NCBI RefSeq assembly: GCF_010669285.1
Contig: NZ_CP048711.1
Location: 4,154,001 to 4,218,000, forward strand
Source of the DNA: Kineobactrum salinum
GTDB lineage: Bacteria; Pseudomonadota; Gammaproteobacteria; Pseudomonadales; Halieaceae
Direction: 5' to 3'
DNA length: 64,000 nt
The position numbers and the translations under genes were made by a program. Positions 18,981-28,473 of this stretch are shown here, one piece after another; position 1 is the stretch's first letter; each line of letters begins with the position of its first letter. The notes under the pieces are model-generated. The model did no database searches, was not told where the DNA came from, and saw only the letters and a program-made list of their open reading frames with translations.

Positions 18981-21608
18981 GTGCCTGGCATTGGATCTGT
19001 ATCCAGAACACAACTGACCAAGGCGCTGAAACGAATTCTGTTCGCTTCATTGCTGTCGATGCTGGTTTGCAGCGGTTCGCTGCTGGCTCAGGAGTCTGAA
19101 CTGGACCTGCTTCTACTGGAGGTTCGTCTGGATGAGACGCTGATTTCAAGTGCCATTCCCGCCTACGATCTCGGGCCTGCCACGGTACTGCCTCTCGGCG
19201 AACTCGCGCGCCTGCTGAGCCTCGCTATCCAGACACAGCCGGCTTCCGGCACTGCCAGCGGTTTTATCCTGAATGAAGAACGCAGCTTCAGTCTCAACCT
19301 GAAGGATGCGCGGGTGACACGTGCCGGCGTTACCGAGAGTTTTGATCCGGCACAGGTAGTGGTCGAACCGGACGATCTTTACGTTTCCATGGCGTTGTTG
19401 AGAAGCTGGCTTCCGGTAGAACTCGAAATAGAACGCTCGCGCCTGATTCTTAGAGTCCGCCCGCTCGAAGTATTGCCGTTGCAGGCCTACCTCCAGCGGA
19501 TGGATAGCGGCGGAAGACTGCAGGGACAAGTCACGGGTGAAGATGTCGATTATCCGCTTGTCGATCTCCCCTACCGCTGGTGGAGCCCACCTGTTGTAGA
19601 CCAGAGCCTGAGATCCGAATACAGAAGGGATGACGAATCTGCCCGCTTGGAAAACCGCTACACCGCTCATCTTGCCGGTGACCTGCTCGGTCTGGAATCG
19701 TCGATCTACTTCAGCAGGGATCCAGCATCGTCACAGCTGCGCGTAACGCTGGGGCGTCATGATCCGGATGCCGGACTTCTGGGGCCGCTGCAAGCACAGG
19801 CATTCCAGATGGGCAGTCTTTCGAGCGCCAGCGTAGAGAACATTACAAGCGGCATGGCCGGCCGCGGCGTGACAGTGAGCAACCGGCCATTGACACGGCC
19901 GACCCGGTTTGATCGCCAGACTTTTGAGGGAGACCTGACCCCAGGCTGGGACGTCGAGCTTTTCTACAACGACGCCCTGGTGGATTTTCAGCAGCCCAAT
20001 GCCGAGGGGCTTTATCGCTTTGAAGATCTGCCCCTGGGTTTTGGCCGCAATGATTTCAAACTGGTGTTCCATGGGCCTCTGGGCGAGACACGCGTGGAAC
20101 AGTACAGTTATTCTCTGGCGGAGTCCGTGGTTCAGCCGGGCGAATTTCAATACAACCTGCTTGAGCACCGCGACGAAGAAGGCCATACCCGCTCCATCGC
20201 GCAATTCGATTATGGCCTCTCCCGTACCTTGTCCACCACCGCCGGTTTTATCAGGGCGCCCGTTGCAGGCGTTGAACGCCAGTACGTCAGTGCCGGGTTG
20301 CGCACCTTCTGGCCAGCGCTCAGTCTCGGTGGCGACCTGATCAGGGATCCGGACGGTGGTTCGCTCATGCAACTGGGTGTAAAAACAAACCTCGCCGGTA
20401 TCGCGCTGGATGCCAACCGGATGTATCTGCAACGTTTCTACAGCGAGCGCTTCTCCAACTTCGACGATCCAGTCATTACTCGCGACACACTTCGGCTCAA
20501 TGGGTCTATTCCGATTTTTCGACGCCGCTTGCCTATGACTATCGACACGCTATGGGACGCACATGAGTCGGGCCGTGTCGACAAGGATTTGAATGCAAGC
20601 CTTTCCACCTATGCCTTCCATACGGCTTTCACCAATACCTTGCGCTGGCGCTCCAATGCCGGCAATGAGGAGTTTCTCGGCGCCATGCGCGTCAGCCGCC
20701 GCCTCCGTGACATGAGTTTGCGCGGCCGCGTCGGTTATGAACTCGGGAGTGATGCGACGGTCACCCAGCTGGCATTGGCCGCGGATACATTCCTTGGTGA
20801 TGGCTACCGTCTTACGCTCGGTGTAGCGCATGAGCTGGAAACACCCGAAACGCAGTATTCCACCGGTTTTACCAAGAATATTGGAAGCTATGGTCTTGGT
20901 TTGAATGTCAGCTATCACGATACGGGAGAGGTCGCCGCCAGTGTGCAGTTCTTTCTCGCGCTGGGACGGGACTCGCCGCGTTCGGGCTGGCTGTTCGATG
21001 CCCGTCCAAAGGCCGGTACCGGCGCCGCATCCGTGCGCGCCTTTCTCGACAGCAACGACAACGGTTCCATGGACCCCGGTGAAGTTCCTCTCCCGGGAGT
21101 CGGCTTTACCGTCAATGGCGGCAGGCACCAGGCCCGTACCGATGCTGCGGGCATTAGCCACATCGGGCACTCTCCGATAAAGCAGCGAGTCAATATAGCC
21201 GTTGATGTCGGCACGCTTGAAGATCCCCAGTGGGCTCCGGCAGTGCCGGGCCGCAGCCTGGTCCCGCGCCCGGGCAGGGTGGCCGAAATGAACTTTCCGA
21301 TACGCATGACCACTGAGATCGACGGGACGGCGTTTTTGTACGAGAACGAGGAAAAGCGCGGGATGGGCGGACTGGAACTGGAACTGCTGGATGATGACAA
21401 TAATGTGGTTGCCAGAACCACCAGTAGCTGGGATGGCTTCTATATCATTGCGGGCATTGTCGCGGGTGAATACTGGCTGCGGGTTTCGCCTGTACAATTA
21501 CGGCGGCTCGGATTGAACGATACCGGCATAAAGCTGGTAACGGTCGATGGCACGGGCGACTTCATCAACGGGATGGATTTATTGGTGATAGCGAAATCAA
21601 GCACATAA
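18981..21608 (+). CDS. Outer-membrane usher-like protein
   Basis: An 875-residue protein starting at GTG 18981, directly after the chaperone stop. After a signal segment (ILFASLLSMLVCSGSLLAQ) it shows an N-terminal periplasmic domain, then a beta barrel with the plug-region phrases PLTRPTRFDRQTFEGDLTPG and YNDALVDFQQPNAEGLYRFED, as in ushers that export chaperone-bound subunits. The last ~220 residues contain two carboxypeptidase/CNA-B-like beta domains (VRAFLDSNDNGSMDPGEVPL and GLELELLDDDNNVVARTTSS). Ushers normally have simpler C-terminal plates, so this end is unusual. Confidence 0.85.
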   Translation: MPGIGSVSRTQLTKALKRILFASLLSMLVCSGSLLAQESELDLLLLEVRLDETLISSAIPAYDLGPATVLPLGELARLLSLAIQTQPASGTASGFILNEERSFSLNLKDARVTRAGVTESFDPAQVVVEPDDLYVSMALLRSWLPVELEIERSRLILRVRPLEVLPLQAYLQRMDSGGRLQGQVTGEDVDYPLVDLPYRWWSPPVVDQSLRSEYRRDDESARLENRYTAHLAGDLLGLESSIYFSRDPASSQLRVTLGRHDPDAGLLGPLQAQAFQMGSLSSASVENITSGMAGRGVTVSNRPLTRPTRFDRQTFEGDLTPGWDVELFYNDALVDFQQPNAEGLYRFEDLPLGFGRNDFKLVFHGPLGETRVEQYSYSLAESVVQPGEFQYNLLEHRDEEGHTRSIAQFDYGLSRTLSTTAGFIRAPVAGVERQYVSAGLRTFWPALSLGGDLIRDPDGGSLMQLGVKTNLAGIALDANRMYLQRFYSERFSNFDDPVITRDTLRLNGSIPIFRRRLPMTIDTLWDAHESGRVDKDLNASLSTYAFHTAFTNTLRWRSNAGNEEFLGAMRVSRRLRDMSLRGRVGYELGSDATVTQLALAADTFLGDGYRLTLGVAHELETPETQYSTGFTKNIGSYGLGLNVSYHDTGEVAASVQFFLALGRDSPRSGWLFDARPKAGTGAASVRAFLDSNDNGSMDPGEVPLPGVGFTVNGGRHQARTDAAGISHIGHSPIKQRVNIAVDVGTLEDPQWAPAVPGRSLVPRPGRVAEMNFPIRMTTEIDGTAFLYENEEKRGMGGLELELLDDDNNVVARTTSSWDGFYIIAGIVAGEYWLRVSPVQLRRLGLNDTGIKLVTVDGTGDFINGMDLLVIAKSST

Positions 21609-21620
21609 GTGCTTGATTTC
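21593..21620. terminator. Hairpin terminator at end of pilus operon
   Basis: A perfect 12-bp stem, GAAATCAAGCAC (21593-21604) and GTGCTTGATTTC (21609-21620), with an ATAA loop that contains the usher stop codon. Located between convergent genes, so it may act on both strands. It lacks a long T-tract. Confidence 0.6.
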
Positions 21621-21634
21621 CTGCCGCGGGCTGT

Positions 21635-23437
21635 TCACTTGACAGGCCTCGTGTGGGACGGTGCGCTTCCATCAATCGTCTGCGGTGCATTCCGGGGGCC
21701 GCGCTCAGCCATTGCGCGAATGCTTTCTATAGCCTGATGCTGGGACAGAAATACCTGGCCGCCAAGTTGAGCCAGAAAATGGGTCTTTTCGAGCATGTCC
21801 ATGACCGGTCCCTTGACCTCCGATAGGTGCAGTTGCATGCCGCTCTCCCGCAGGCGTGCATTGATCGACTCGAGCACTTCCAGGGCGCTGAGGTCGATCT
21901 CGTTGACCGCCGTGCACAACAGCACCACGTGCTTTACGTCTGGTCGCGTTTCCAGCAACGAATAGAGACTGTCCTCGAAGTAGCTGGCATTGGCAAAGTA
22001 CAGGCTCTCGTCGACGCGCAGCGACAGGATGTCGTCGTAGGTAATGACCTGATGGCGTTTTATGTTGCGAAAATGCTCGGTGCCGGGTACCTCGCCGACG
22101 ATTGCCAGGTGCGGCCTGGAGGTTTTGTACAGATGCAGTCCCAGGGACGTCAGCACACCGCAGGCGACACCGGTTTCGACCCCGAACATCAGAGTGATGG
22201 CCAGGGTCGCAGCCACGGCGACGAAATCGGATCGCGCATACTGCCAGGTCTTCTTCAGAATGGAAAAATCCACCAGGGACAGTACTGCCACGATGATGGT
22301 GGCGGCCAGCGTGGCCTGGGGCAGGTAGGCCAGATAGGGGGTGAAAAACACCGCGGCGGCGGCTATACCGGCCGCCGTAAAAATACCGGCGGCCGGAGTG
22401 ACGGCACCGGCGTCAAAGTTGACCATGGAGCGGGCGAAGCCACCGGTGACAGGGTAGCCACCGGACACTGCCGAGCTGATATTGGCGGCCCCCAGGCCGA
22501 TCAGTTCCTGGTCTGGAAGGATCTTCTGGCGCCGTTTGGCGGCGAGGGTATGGCCCACCGATACTGACTCAACGAAACCGATAATGGAAATGAAGATGGC
22601 GGCGATCCACAGCTCCTTCCATGCGGGGTGGGCCAGGGCGGGCAGGGCAAGTGTAGGCAGGCCCACCGGCACCTGTCCGACCAGGGCGACCCCTTTTGCG
22701 CCGAGATCAAAACTGAAGGCGAAGGCGCTGGTGGCAATCACCCCCAGCACCGGACCTGTTTTGGATAGCATGCCGGCGGCATGGTCCGACAGCCCGGTGC
22801 GTACCAGCAATGGTTTCAGACCGCTGCGCACCCAGAACAGGAATACGAGGGTTGGCAGCGCTATCATCAAGGTGGATGGATTGGCGGTGTTGAGTTGGCC
22901 ACCCAGGCTGGCGATCAGGTGAAGCAGGTTTTCACCACTGGCGCTGACCCCCAGCAGATGTTTGAGCTGGCTGAACGCAATGATGATGCCGGAGGCAGTG
23001 ATAAACCCCGCGATCACCGGGTGGGACAGGAAATTGGCGAGAAAGCCCATGCGCAGTATGCCCATCACCAATAAAAACAGGCCGGACATCAACGCCAGCA
23101 AAGTCGCTGCCTCGATGTAACCCAGGCTGCCCGGCTCGGCGATTCGGCCAATGGCGGAGGCGGTCATCAACGACGCCACGGCCACTGGCCCCACGGATAA
23201 AGTACGGCTGGTGCCGAACAGGGCGTAGGCCACCAACGGCAATATGCTGGCGTACAAGCCCATTTCCGGTGGCAGACCAGCCAGCAGGGCATAGGCTAGT
23301 GACTGCGGGATCAGCATGATGGTTACTACGATGCCTGCCAACAGGTCGCTGGCGAACACTCGCCGGTCATAGCCCCTTGCCCAGCCGAAGATCGGCATGA
23401 ACTTTTTCATTCGCCCGAGCATGGTCAATGCTGTCAA
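21635..23437 (-). CDS. SulP-family inorganic anion transporter with STAS domain
   Basis: A 600-residue inner-membrane transporter. The N-terminal ~400 residues hold ten or more hydrophobic segments with the family region MLIPQSLAYALLAGLPPEMGLYAS. The C-terminal STAS domain includes HVVLLCTAVNEIDLSALEVLE. SulP proteins carry sulfate, bicarbonate or related anions. The gene overlaps the end of the DUF442-SQR gene, so it belongs to the sulfide-oxidation operon and may move sulfate or sulfite (inference). The frame opens with TTG at 23437; ATG 23422 or 23410 are possible starts. Confidence 0.9.
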   Translation of the reverse strand: MTALTMLGRMKKFMPIFGWARGYDRRVFASDLLAGIVVTIMLIPQSLAYALLAGLPPEMGLYASILPLVAYALFGTSRTLSVGPVAVASLMTASAIGRIAEPGSLGYIEAATLLALMSGLFLLVMGILRMGFLANFLSHPVIAGFITASGIIIAFSQLKHLLGVSASGENLLHLIASLGGQLNTANPSTLMIALPTLVFLFWVRSGLKPLLVRTGLSDHAAGMLSKTGPVLGVIATSAFAFSFDLGAKGVALVGQVPVGLPTLALPALAHPAWKELWIAAIFISIIGFVESVSVGHTLAAKRRQKILPDQELIGLGAANISSAVSGGYPVTGGFARSMVNFDAGAVTPAAGIFTAAGIAAAAVFFTPYLAYLPQATLAATIIVAVLSLVDFSILKKTWQYARSDFVAVAATLAITLMFGVETGVACGVLTSLGLHLYKTSRPHLAIVGEVPGTEHFRNIKRHQVITYDDILSLRVDESLYFANASYFEDSLYSLLETRPDVKHVVLLCTAVNEIDLSALEVLESINARLRESGMQLHLSEVKGPVMDMLEKTHFLAQLGGQVFLSQHQAIESIRAMAERGPRNAPQTIDGSAPSHTRPVK

Positions 23438-25110
23438 TTATCCGTGATCGTGGGCCGTACCAGCCATTCCTTGCCCTTGAGCATGGCCTTCCAGTAAATG
23501 GGCGGCAGCATGCGTTCCTTGAGCAGCCACGCGGTGCGGCTCGGCTTTTTGCCATTGATCAACCAGGTGGGCATGCTCGGCAGGAGCTTGCCCCCGTAGC
23601 CGAATTCCGCGAGCACGATCTTGCCACGCTCGACGGTAAGTGGGCAGGAGCCGTAGCCGTTGTAATGTGCGACCCCGGATGAGCGGCGTCCTTCGGACGC
23701 GGCGCGGTCAGCCAGTATATTGTTGGCTACCACCGGTGCCTGCATGCGCGCCGCTGCCGCTGTCTTGGCATTGGGTGCATTCATCACGTCACCCAGCGAC
23801 CAGATATTGTCGTATGTTTTGTGGCGCAGTGTGTTCTGGTCGACATCGACCCAGCCGGCGCTGTCGGCCAGCGGGCTGACGCGAATGAAGTCGGGGGCGG
23901 TCTGCGGCGGGCACACATGAATCATGTCGAAGGTCCGCGCAACGCGCTGCACCTGTGCATCGGCGTCCGTGGTTTCGAACCAGGCGGTTTTGCTGTCGCC
24001 GTCGATTTTTACCAGGTTGTGCCCGAAATTCAGCTTCGCCTGATACTTTTCCACGTACTTCATTAGTGCGGGTACATAATCCGCCACCCCGAACAGCACG
24101 GCTCCGGCGTTGTAGAACTCGACGTCGATGGCCAGGCGCCGTTGCCGGAGCCAGTGATCCGAGGACAGATACAGGGCTTTCTGCGGCGCGCCGGCGCACT
24201 TGATGGGCATGGGCGGCTGGGTAAACAGCGCCCGGCCTTGCTGCAGGTTCTGCACCAGCTGCCAGGTGTAGGGTGCCAGGTCGAAGCGGTAATTGGAGCT
24301 TACCCCATTGCGTCCCAGCGTTTCCGGCAGGCCTTCGATGGCATCCCAGTCAAGCTTGATACCGGCGGCTACCACCAGGCGCTTGTAGCGAACCATGCGG
24401 CAGCCTTCCAGGATGACGGTGTTGCGTTCGGGATCAAATGCCGCCACCGCCGCCTTCACCCATTCCACGCCCCTGGGGATCAGCGATGCCATGGTTTTTG
24501 CAGTGTGCTCCGGGCGGAATATGCCGGCCCCGACAAAGGTCCAGCCGGGTTGATAATAGTGTACGTCGGCAGGGTCTATTATGGCGATCGACAGGTCTCC
24601 GGTACGCTTGAGCAGACTGGAGGCAGTTGCGATACCTGCGGCACCGCCACCGACGATGACCACGTCGTACTGCGCCAGTGCGTGACCGCTGTCGTCGCCG
24701 GCTATTCGCGCAGTGACACCGCTCATGTCATAGCCTGCAGCCTTGGCTGCGCTGATGATTTTGGTCAATGGCTGTTTGCGCTTCCCCTGTACCAGCGCCC
24801 ACAATGTGGTGGAGCGCATGCCGCTGCGGCAGTAGGCGTGAACCGGGCCGGGCAGTTCGTCCAGAAGTTTGCCGAAAGCGGCGGCATCCTCGTCGCTGAC
24901 CTTGCCGGAGGTGACGGGCAGATAGCGCGCCGCGATACCATGCTTCTCCGCCTCGCGGGCGATCTCGGCGAAATTGACCTGATCCGCGCCCTCGCCATCC
25001 GGCCGGTTGCAGACGAGGGCGCGTACGCCGAGTCGTGCCAGTTCCGCCAGATCCAGTAGCGACAACTGGGCGGATACTGTCAGGTTTTGATCCAGGCTCT
25101 TGATCTCCAT
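23434..25110 (-). CDS. DUF442 phosphatase/rhodanese-like domain fused to sulfide:quinone oxidoreductase
   Basis: A 558-residue two-domain protein. Residues 1-110 match the DUF442/TIGR01244 fold with the loop YCRSGMRSTTLWAL (Cys94), similar to the domain fused to Blh-type persulfide dioxygenases. From residue 148 it is an FAD-dependent sulfide:quinone oxidoreductase: VVIVGGGAAGIATASSLL, PADVHYYQPGWTFVGAG, IKCAGAPQKALYLS, and GSCPLTVERGK at the end. SQR oxidises sulfide to sulfane sulfur with quinone as acceptor, on the membrane face. ATG 25110 has GGAG five bases upstream. It lies 39 bp after the persulfide dioxygenase gene, in an operon facing a FisR-like activator. Confidence 0.9.
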   Translation of the reverse strand: MEIKSLDQNLTVSAQLSLLDLAELARLGVRALVCNRPDGEGADQVNFAEIAREAEKHGIAARYLPVTSGKVSDEDAAAFGKLLDELPGPVHAYCRSGMRSTTLWALVQGKRKQPLTKIISAAKAAGYDMSGVTARIAGDDSGHALAQYDVVIVGGGAAGIATASSLLKRTGDLSIAIIDPADVHYYQPGWTFVGAGIFRPEHTAKTMASLIPRGVEWVKAAVAAFDPERNTVILEGCRMVRYKRLVVAAGIKLDWDAIEGLPETLGRNGVSSNYRFDLAPYTWQLVQNLQQGRALFTQPPMPIKCAGAPQKALYLSSDHWLRQRRLAIDVEFYNAGAVLFGVADYVPALMKYVEKYQAKLNFGHNLVKIDGDSKTAWFETTDADAQVQRVARTFDMIHVCPPQTAPDFIRVSPLADSAGWVDVDQNTLRHKTYDNIWSLGDVMNAPNAKTAAAARMQAPVVANNILADRAASEGRRSSGVAHYNGYGSCPLTVERGKIVLAEFGYGGKLLPSMPTWLINGKKPSRTAWLLKERMLPPIYWKAMLKGKEWLVRPTITDN

Positions 25111-25149
25111 GGGCACTCCAGAAACTTGGTCTTGATGATGAACGGGCGT

Positions 25150-26046
25150 TTACAACACGTTGAGAGGTAGTTTCAGATAGACAACGCCATTGCTGTCCTC
25201 CGGTGGGAGATGTCCGGCGCGCATATTCACTTGCAGGGAAGGGAGAATCAGACGCGGCATGTCGAGGGTGGCGTCACGTGTCTCGCGCATCTGCACGAAC
25301 TGCTCTTCGCTGATACCGGCGTGCACGTGAATGTTTGATTTTCTCTGCGCCCCGACAGTCGTTTCGAATTCAACCTCGCGGCCATCCGGCATGTAGTCAT
25401 GACACATAAACAGCCGAACCTCATCGGGCAGCGACAACACCCGCTGGATCGACTGGTAGAGGGTGCGTGCGTCGCCGCCGGGAAAATCGGCACGGGCGGT
25501 ACCGCCATCCGGCATGAACAGGGTATCGCCCACGAAGGCAGCATCACCCATGACGTGAACCATGCAGGCCGGCGTGTGGCCGGGAGTATGTATGGTGTGG
25601 CAGACCATATTGCCGATCCGGTATTCATCGCCGTCGTTGAACAGGCGGTCGAACTGGGAACCGTCGCGGGCGAATTCCGTGCCGGCGTTGAAGATCTTGC
25701 CGAAGGTCTCCTGCACCACAGTGATGTTGGCGCCGATACCGATTTTACCGCCCAGCTGCTCCTGAATGTAGGGCGCCGCAGACAGGTGGTCGGCATGGAC
25801 ATGGGTTTCGATGATCCACTGGAGTTCCAGGGCCTGTTGACGGATATAGTCGATGATTTCGTCTGCTCCGGCGAGATTCAGCCGGCCCGCCGCATAGTCG
25901 ATGTCCATCACCGAATCAACCACCGCACAGGCGTTTGAAGCCGGATCCCTGACAACGTAGGAAAAGGTATTGGTGGGCTCATCGAAAAAGGCCACTACCT
26001 CGGGCCTGTGTGAAAAATCCACCGTGAAAGATACCGGATTGACCAT
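25150..26046 (-). CDS. MBL-fold persulfide dioxygenase
   Basis: A 298-residue metallo-beta-lactamase-fold protein of the ETHE1/Blh persulfide dioxygenase type, which oxidises glutathione persulfide to sulfite with one non-haem iron. Metal ligands are visible in ETHVHADHLSAA (HxHxDH), TIHTPGHTPACMVH and GDTLFMPDGGTARADFPGGD. It is the first gene of the operon with the SQR fusion and SulP. Together SQR makes sulfane sulfur and this enzyme clears it. Expression is expected from the sigma-54 promoter about 115 bp upstream. Confidence 0.92.
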   Translation of the reverse strand: MVNPVSFTVDFSHRPEVVAFFDEPTNTFSYVVRDPASNACAVVDSVMDIDYAAGRLNLAGADEIIDYIRQQALELQWIIETHVHADHLSAAPYIQEQLGGKIGIGANITVVQETFGKIFNAGTEFARDGSQFDRLFNDGDEYRIGNMVCHTIHTPGHTPACMVHVMGDAAFVGDTLFMPDGGTARADFPGGDARTLYQSIQRVLSLPDEVRLFMCHDYMPDGREVEFETTVGAQRKSNIHVHAGISEEQFVQMRETRDATLDMPRLILPSLQVNMRAGHLPPEDSNGVVYLKLPLNVL

Positions 26047-26159
26047 GATCTGACTCCTCAGGCGCCCGCTCGACGTTGTTCAAACGACAGGTGCGCTCCC
26101 TTGCTGTAAATGACGCAATACACCTAGACGGTTTAAAAGCGATAGCTCATCAGTGGTAC

Positions 26160-26175
26160 TGCATGGTCTGTGCCA
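26160..26175 (-). promoter_or_regulatory. Sigma-54 promoter of the sulfide-oxidation operon
   Basis: Read on the minus strand from 26175, TGGCACAGACCATGCA has GG and GC separated by exactly ten bases and TGGCAC intact, as in -24/-12 promoters (TGGCAC-N5-TTGC). Transcription would begin near 26148, giving a ~100-base leader before the persulfide dioxygenase ATG. Its neighbour is a sigma-54 activator gene, which makes chance less likely. Confidence 0.7.
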
Positions 26176-26186
26176 GATATTAAAAA

Positions 26187-26242
26187 CCGCGAGATGTATT
26201 CTTAAGTTGTTGTTTATTCAGTAGAAAATTAACGTCTCGCAG
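26187..26242. promoter_or_regulatory. Candidate activator-binding inverted pair (FisR sites)
   Basis: CCGCGAGATGT (26187-26197) and ACGTCTCGCAG (26232-26242) are inverted copies of CYGCGAGAYGT with two mismatches. They lie 12-67 bp upstream of the -24 element of the minus-strand sigma-54 promoter, the usual place for enhancer-binding activators. The pair is seen; binding by the adjacent regulator is inference. Confidence 0.5.
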
Positions 26243-26323
26243 TGTTGCTGAAATAAACCGGTGGCTTTTCCGGAGATGCGTTGTCAAACTTGGCAGGGAA
26301 ATTGACAAAAACGGCAGAATGTT

Positions 26324-27634
26324 ATGCAGCTTATCGCCCGCGATACCGACAATGATGCCGCCATCATGCTGGACGGCTTCGATCATCCGGCGATTCTGGT
26401 ATCTGCCGACTACCGGATACTGGCGACCAATGAACCCTACCGGGAAACCTTTGGCGCGATTGAGGGCTACGACGAAGCCCACTGCTACCAGGTCTCCCAC
26501 GGCTACCAGGTGCCCTGTGACCAGGCGGGGGAAAGTTGCCCGCTGGCGGCCTGCAAGAACTCCGGGCGGAAGGAGAGGGTGCTGCACATTCACCAGACAC
26601 CGCGGGGCAGCGAGCACGTGGATGTGGAAATGCTGCCGATCCATGCAAGCAATGGCGAGCTGAAATATTTCGTGGAAATACTGAAGCCGGTCACCATAGC
26701 CAGTGCCGAATTCAGTACCCGGCAGATGGTGGGACGCAGTGCGGCATTCAATGCCATGGTGGACCTGGTCAATCTGGTGGCGCCGCGCGATACGTCGGTG
26801 TTGCTGCTCGGGGAATCGGGCACCGGCAAGGAGCTTGCCGCCAAAGCCATCCACGACACCAGTTCGCGACGCCACCGCCAGATGATCACCATAGAGTGCG
26901 CGGGTCTGACCGAAACCCTGTTCGAAAGTGAGCTCTTCGGTCATGCCAAGGGAGCATTCACCGGCGCCATCAGCAGCAAGCCCGGTCTGCTGGAAACAGC
27001 GGAGGGCGGTACCCTTTTCCTCGATGAAATCGGCGATGTGTCACTGGGAATGCAGGTCAAGTTGCTGCGCCTGCTGGAAACCGGTACCTACCGGGCGGTG
27101 GGGAGCACCGAACTGAAGCGGGCAGATTTCCGCCTGGTGAGTGCGACGCACAAGAACCTGCAGGATCTGGTGTCCAGGGGTGAGTTTCGCGAAGATCTCT
27201 ACTATCGCATCAATGTCTTCCCCATCACGTTGCCGGCCCTGCGCGACCGGCGAGGGGATATCCCGCTGATTGCCAGGTCAATATTGGGCAAGCTGGGGGA
27301 GGAGGGGCGCTATCGATTGACCGATTCGGTCGTGAAACGGCTGCAGCAACACGCTTTTCCGGGCAATATCCGCGAATTGCGCAATTTGCTTGAGCGGGCG
27401 ACCATATTCGCGCATTCCAACATCATCGACTTGAACATACTGGAACGTTGCCTCGATGTGATGCCGGCGAATATTGCTCCTGCCGTCGAAGCTGAGATGG
27501 ACTGGTGTGATCTGAAGACCCGGGAGCGCCGTTATCTGGAGGCCTTGCTGCGGCACTGTGATGGCGACAAGGCCCGGGCTGCCGATATTGCCGGAATCAG
27601 TGTTCGTTCCCTGTATCGCAGGTTGGAGCTTTGA
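26324..27634 (+). CDS. FisR-like sigma-54-dependent sulfane-sulfur regulator
   Basis: A 436-residue enhancer-binding protein. An N-terminal PAS-like sensor (1-125) carries Cys54, Cys65 and Cys72 (spacing 11 and 7), the same spacing as Cys53/64/71 by which FisR of Cupriavidus senses sulfane sulfur. An extra Cys77 follows. The AAA+ domain has Walker A GESGTGKE, the sigma-54 contact GAFTGA, and [13 protein letters not shown] Fis-type helix-turn-helix ends the protein ([21 protein letters not shown]). It is divergent from the persulfide dioxygenase operon, as expected for its activator. ATG 26324 has no strong ribosome site. Confidence 0.9.
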   Translation: MQLIARDTDNDAAIMLDGFDHPAILVSADYRILATNEPYRETFGAIEGYDEAHCYQVSHGYQVPCDQAGESCPLAACKNSGRKERVLHIHQTPRGSEHVDVEMLPIHASNGELKYFVEILKPVTIASAEFSTRQMVGRSAAFNAMVDLVNLVAPRDTSVLLLGESGTGKELAAKAIHDTSSRRHRQMITIECAGLTETLFESELFGHAKGAFTGAISSKPGLLETAEGGTLFLDEIGDVSLGMQVKLLRLLETGTYRAVGSTELKRADFRLVSATHKNLQDLVSRGEFREDLYYRINVFPITLPALRDRRGDIPLIARSILGKLGEEGRYRLTDSVVKRLQQHAFPGNIRELRNLLERATIFAHSNIIDLNILERCLDVMPANIAPAVEAEMDWCDLKTRERRYLEALLRHCDGDKARAADIAGISVRSLYRRLEL

Positions 27635-27687
27635 TCCTGCAGTCCCGCTGCCAGATTGCAGCAGCGAGCTGCTTCGCCGTATCCCCG

Positions 27688-28242
27688 CTAGGTCAGGACC
27701 ACGACCACGACACGCCGGTTCATGGCACGTCCCTCGGTGGTGTCGTTGGACGCTGCCGGTTCGTCTTCGCCATAGGAAATTGTCGCCATGCGGTCCAGCG
27801 CCACACCCTGGGTATGCAGGTAGCGCCGAACAGCTTCCGCCCGCTGCAAACCAAGTTGCTGATTGTACGCTGCCGGGCCGGTGGAATCCGTATGTCCCTG
27901 GATTTCCAGATAGACGTTCCGGTTGTCGGCCTTGAGGTCGCTGGCCAACTCGGTCAGTCGCGCCTGCATGGTGCTGGACAAGGCTGAATTGTTGCTGTCA
28001 AAGGTAAAACCATCATCAGCGAACACGACACTGTACAGGAATTTTCCCTGGGCGAGCCTGCCCGCGTCTGTCGCCCGTTCCAGCGCCTGGGAACTGGTGG
28101 ACGTCAGCTCTTCGATCCTGCTCTCTTGAACATCCTGGCGCGCCTCCAGTCTGGCCAGCCTTTCATCGACGTAGCTTCGAGTTGCACAGCCCGACACGAA
28201 AACTGCGACGACTACCAGCAATAGTGCTTTGCCCGGATGCAT
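27688..28242 (-). CDS. OmpA-family lipoprotein
   Basis: A 184-residue outer-membrane lipoprotein: signal peptide with lipobox VSGC (Cys19), a short coiled-coil segment (residues 28-60), and a C-terminal OmpA domain that binds peptidoglycan (LEIQGHTDSTGPAAYNQQLGLQRAEAV is its core, here cited only by HTDSTG and LGLQRAEAVRRYL). The start chosen is ATG 28242, with AGGAG upstream; the frame is open further upstream but that part is not signal-like. It probably anchors the envelope. No operon partner. Confidence 0.9.
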   Translation of the reverse strand: MHPGKALLLVVVAVFVSGCATRSYVDERLARLEARQDVQESRIEELTSTSSQALERATDAGRLAQGKFLYSVVFADDGFTFDSNNSALSSTMQARLTELASDLKADNRNVYLEIQGHTDSTGPAAYNQQLGLQRAEAVRRYLHTQGVALDRMATISYGEDEPAASNDTTEGRAMNRRVVVVVLT

Positions 28243-28473
28243 ACGAACTCCTGTTTGCCAGATACCAATGCTTCGACTTCGCGGCGTTGATTGGCAACGC
28301 ATTTGTGCAGCAATTTTGAAATATTTCCAGCTTAGCTCCATGATGGAAGATGTCAATGCAAGTGTCCCGCAGGACAGTAATTCCCGCTGCTTACGCTATT
28401 GCAGCAGAACAAGAGTGTATTTTTGGGGCGATAGTGCATAGTATCCCGGCCACTATTCAAGTGGGAGCAGAGT

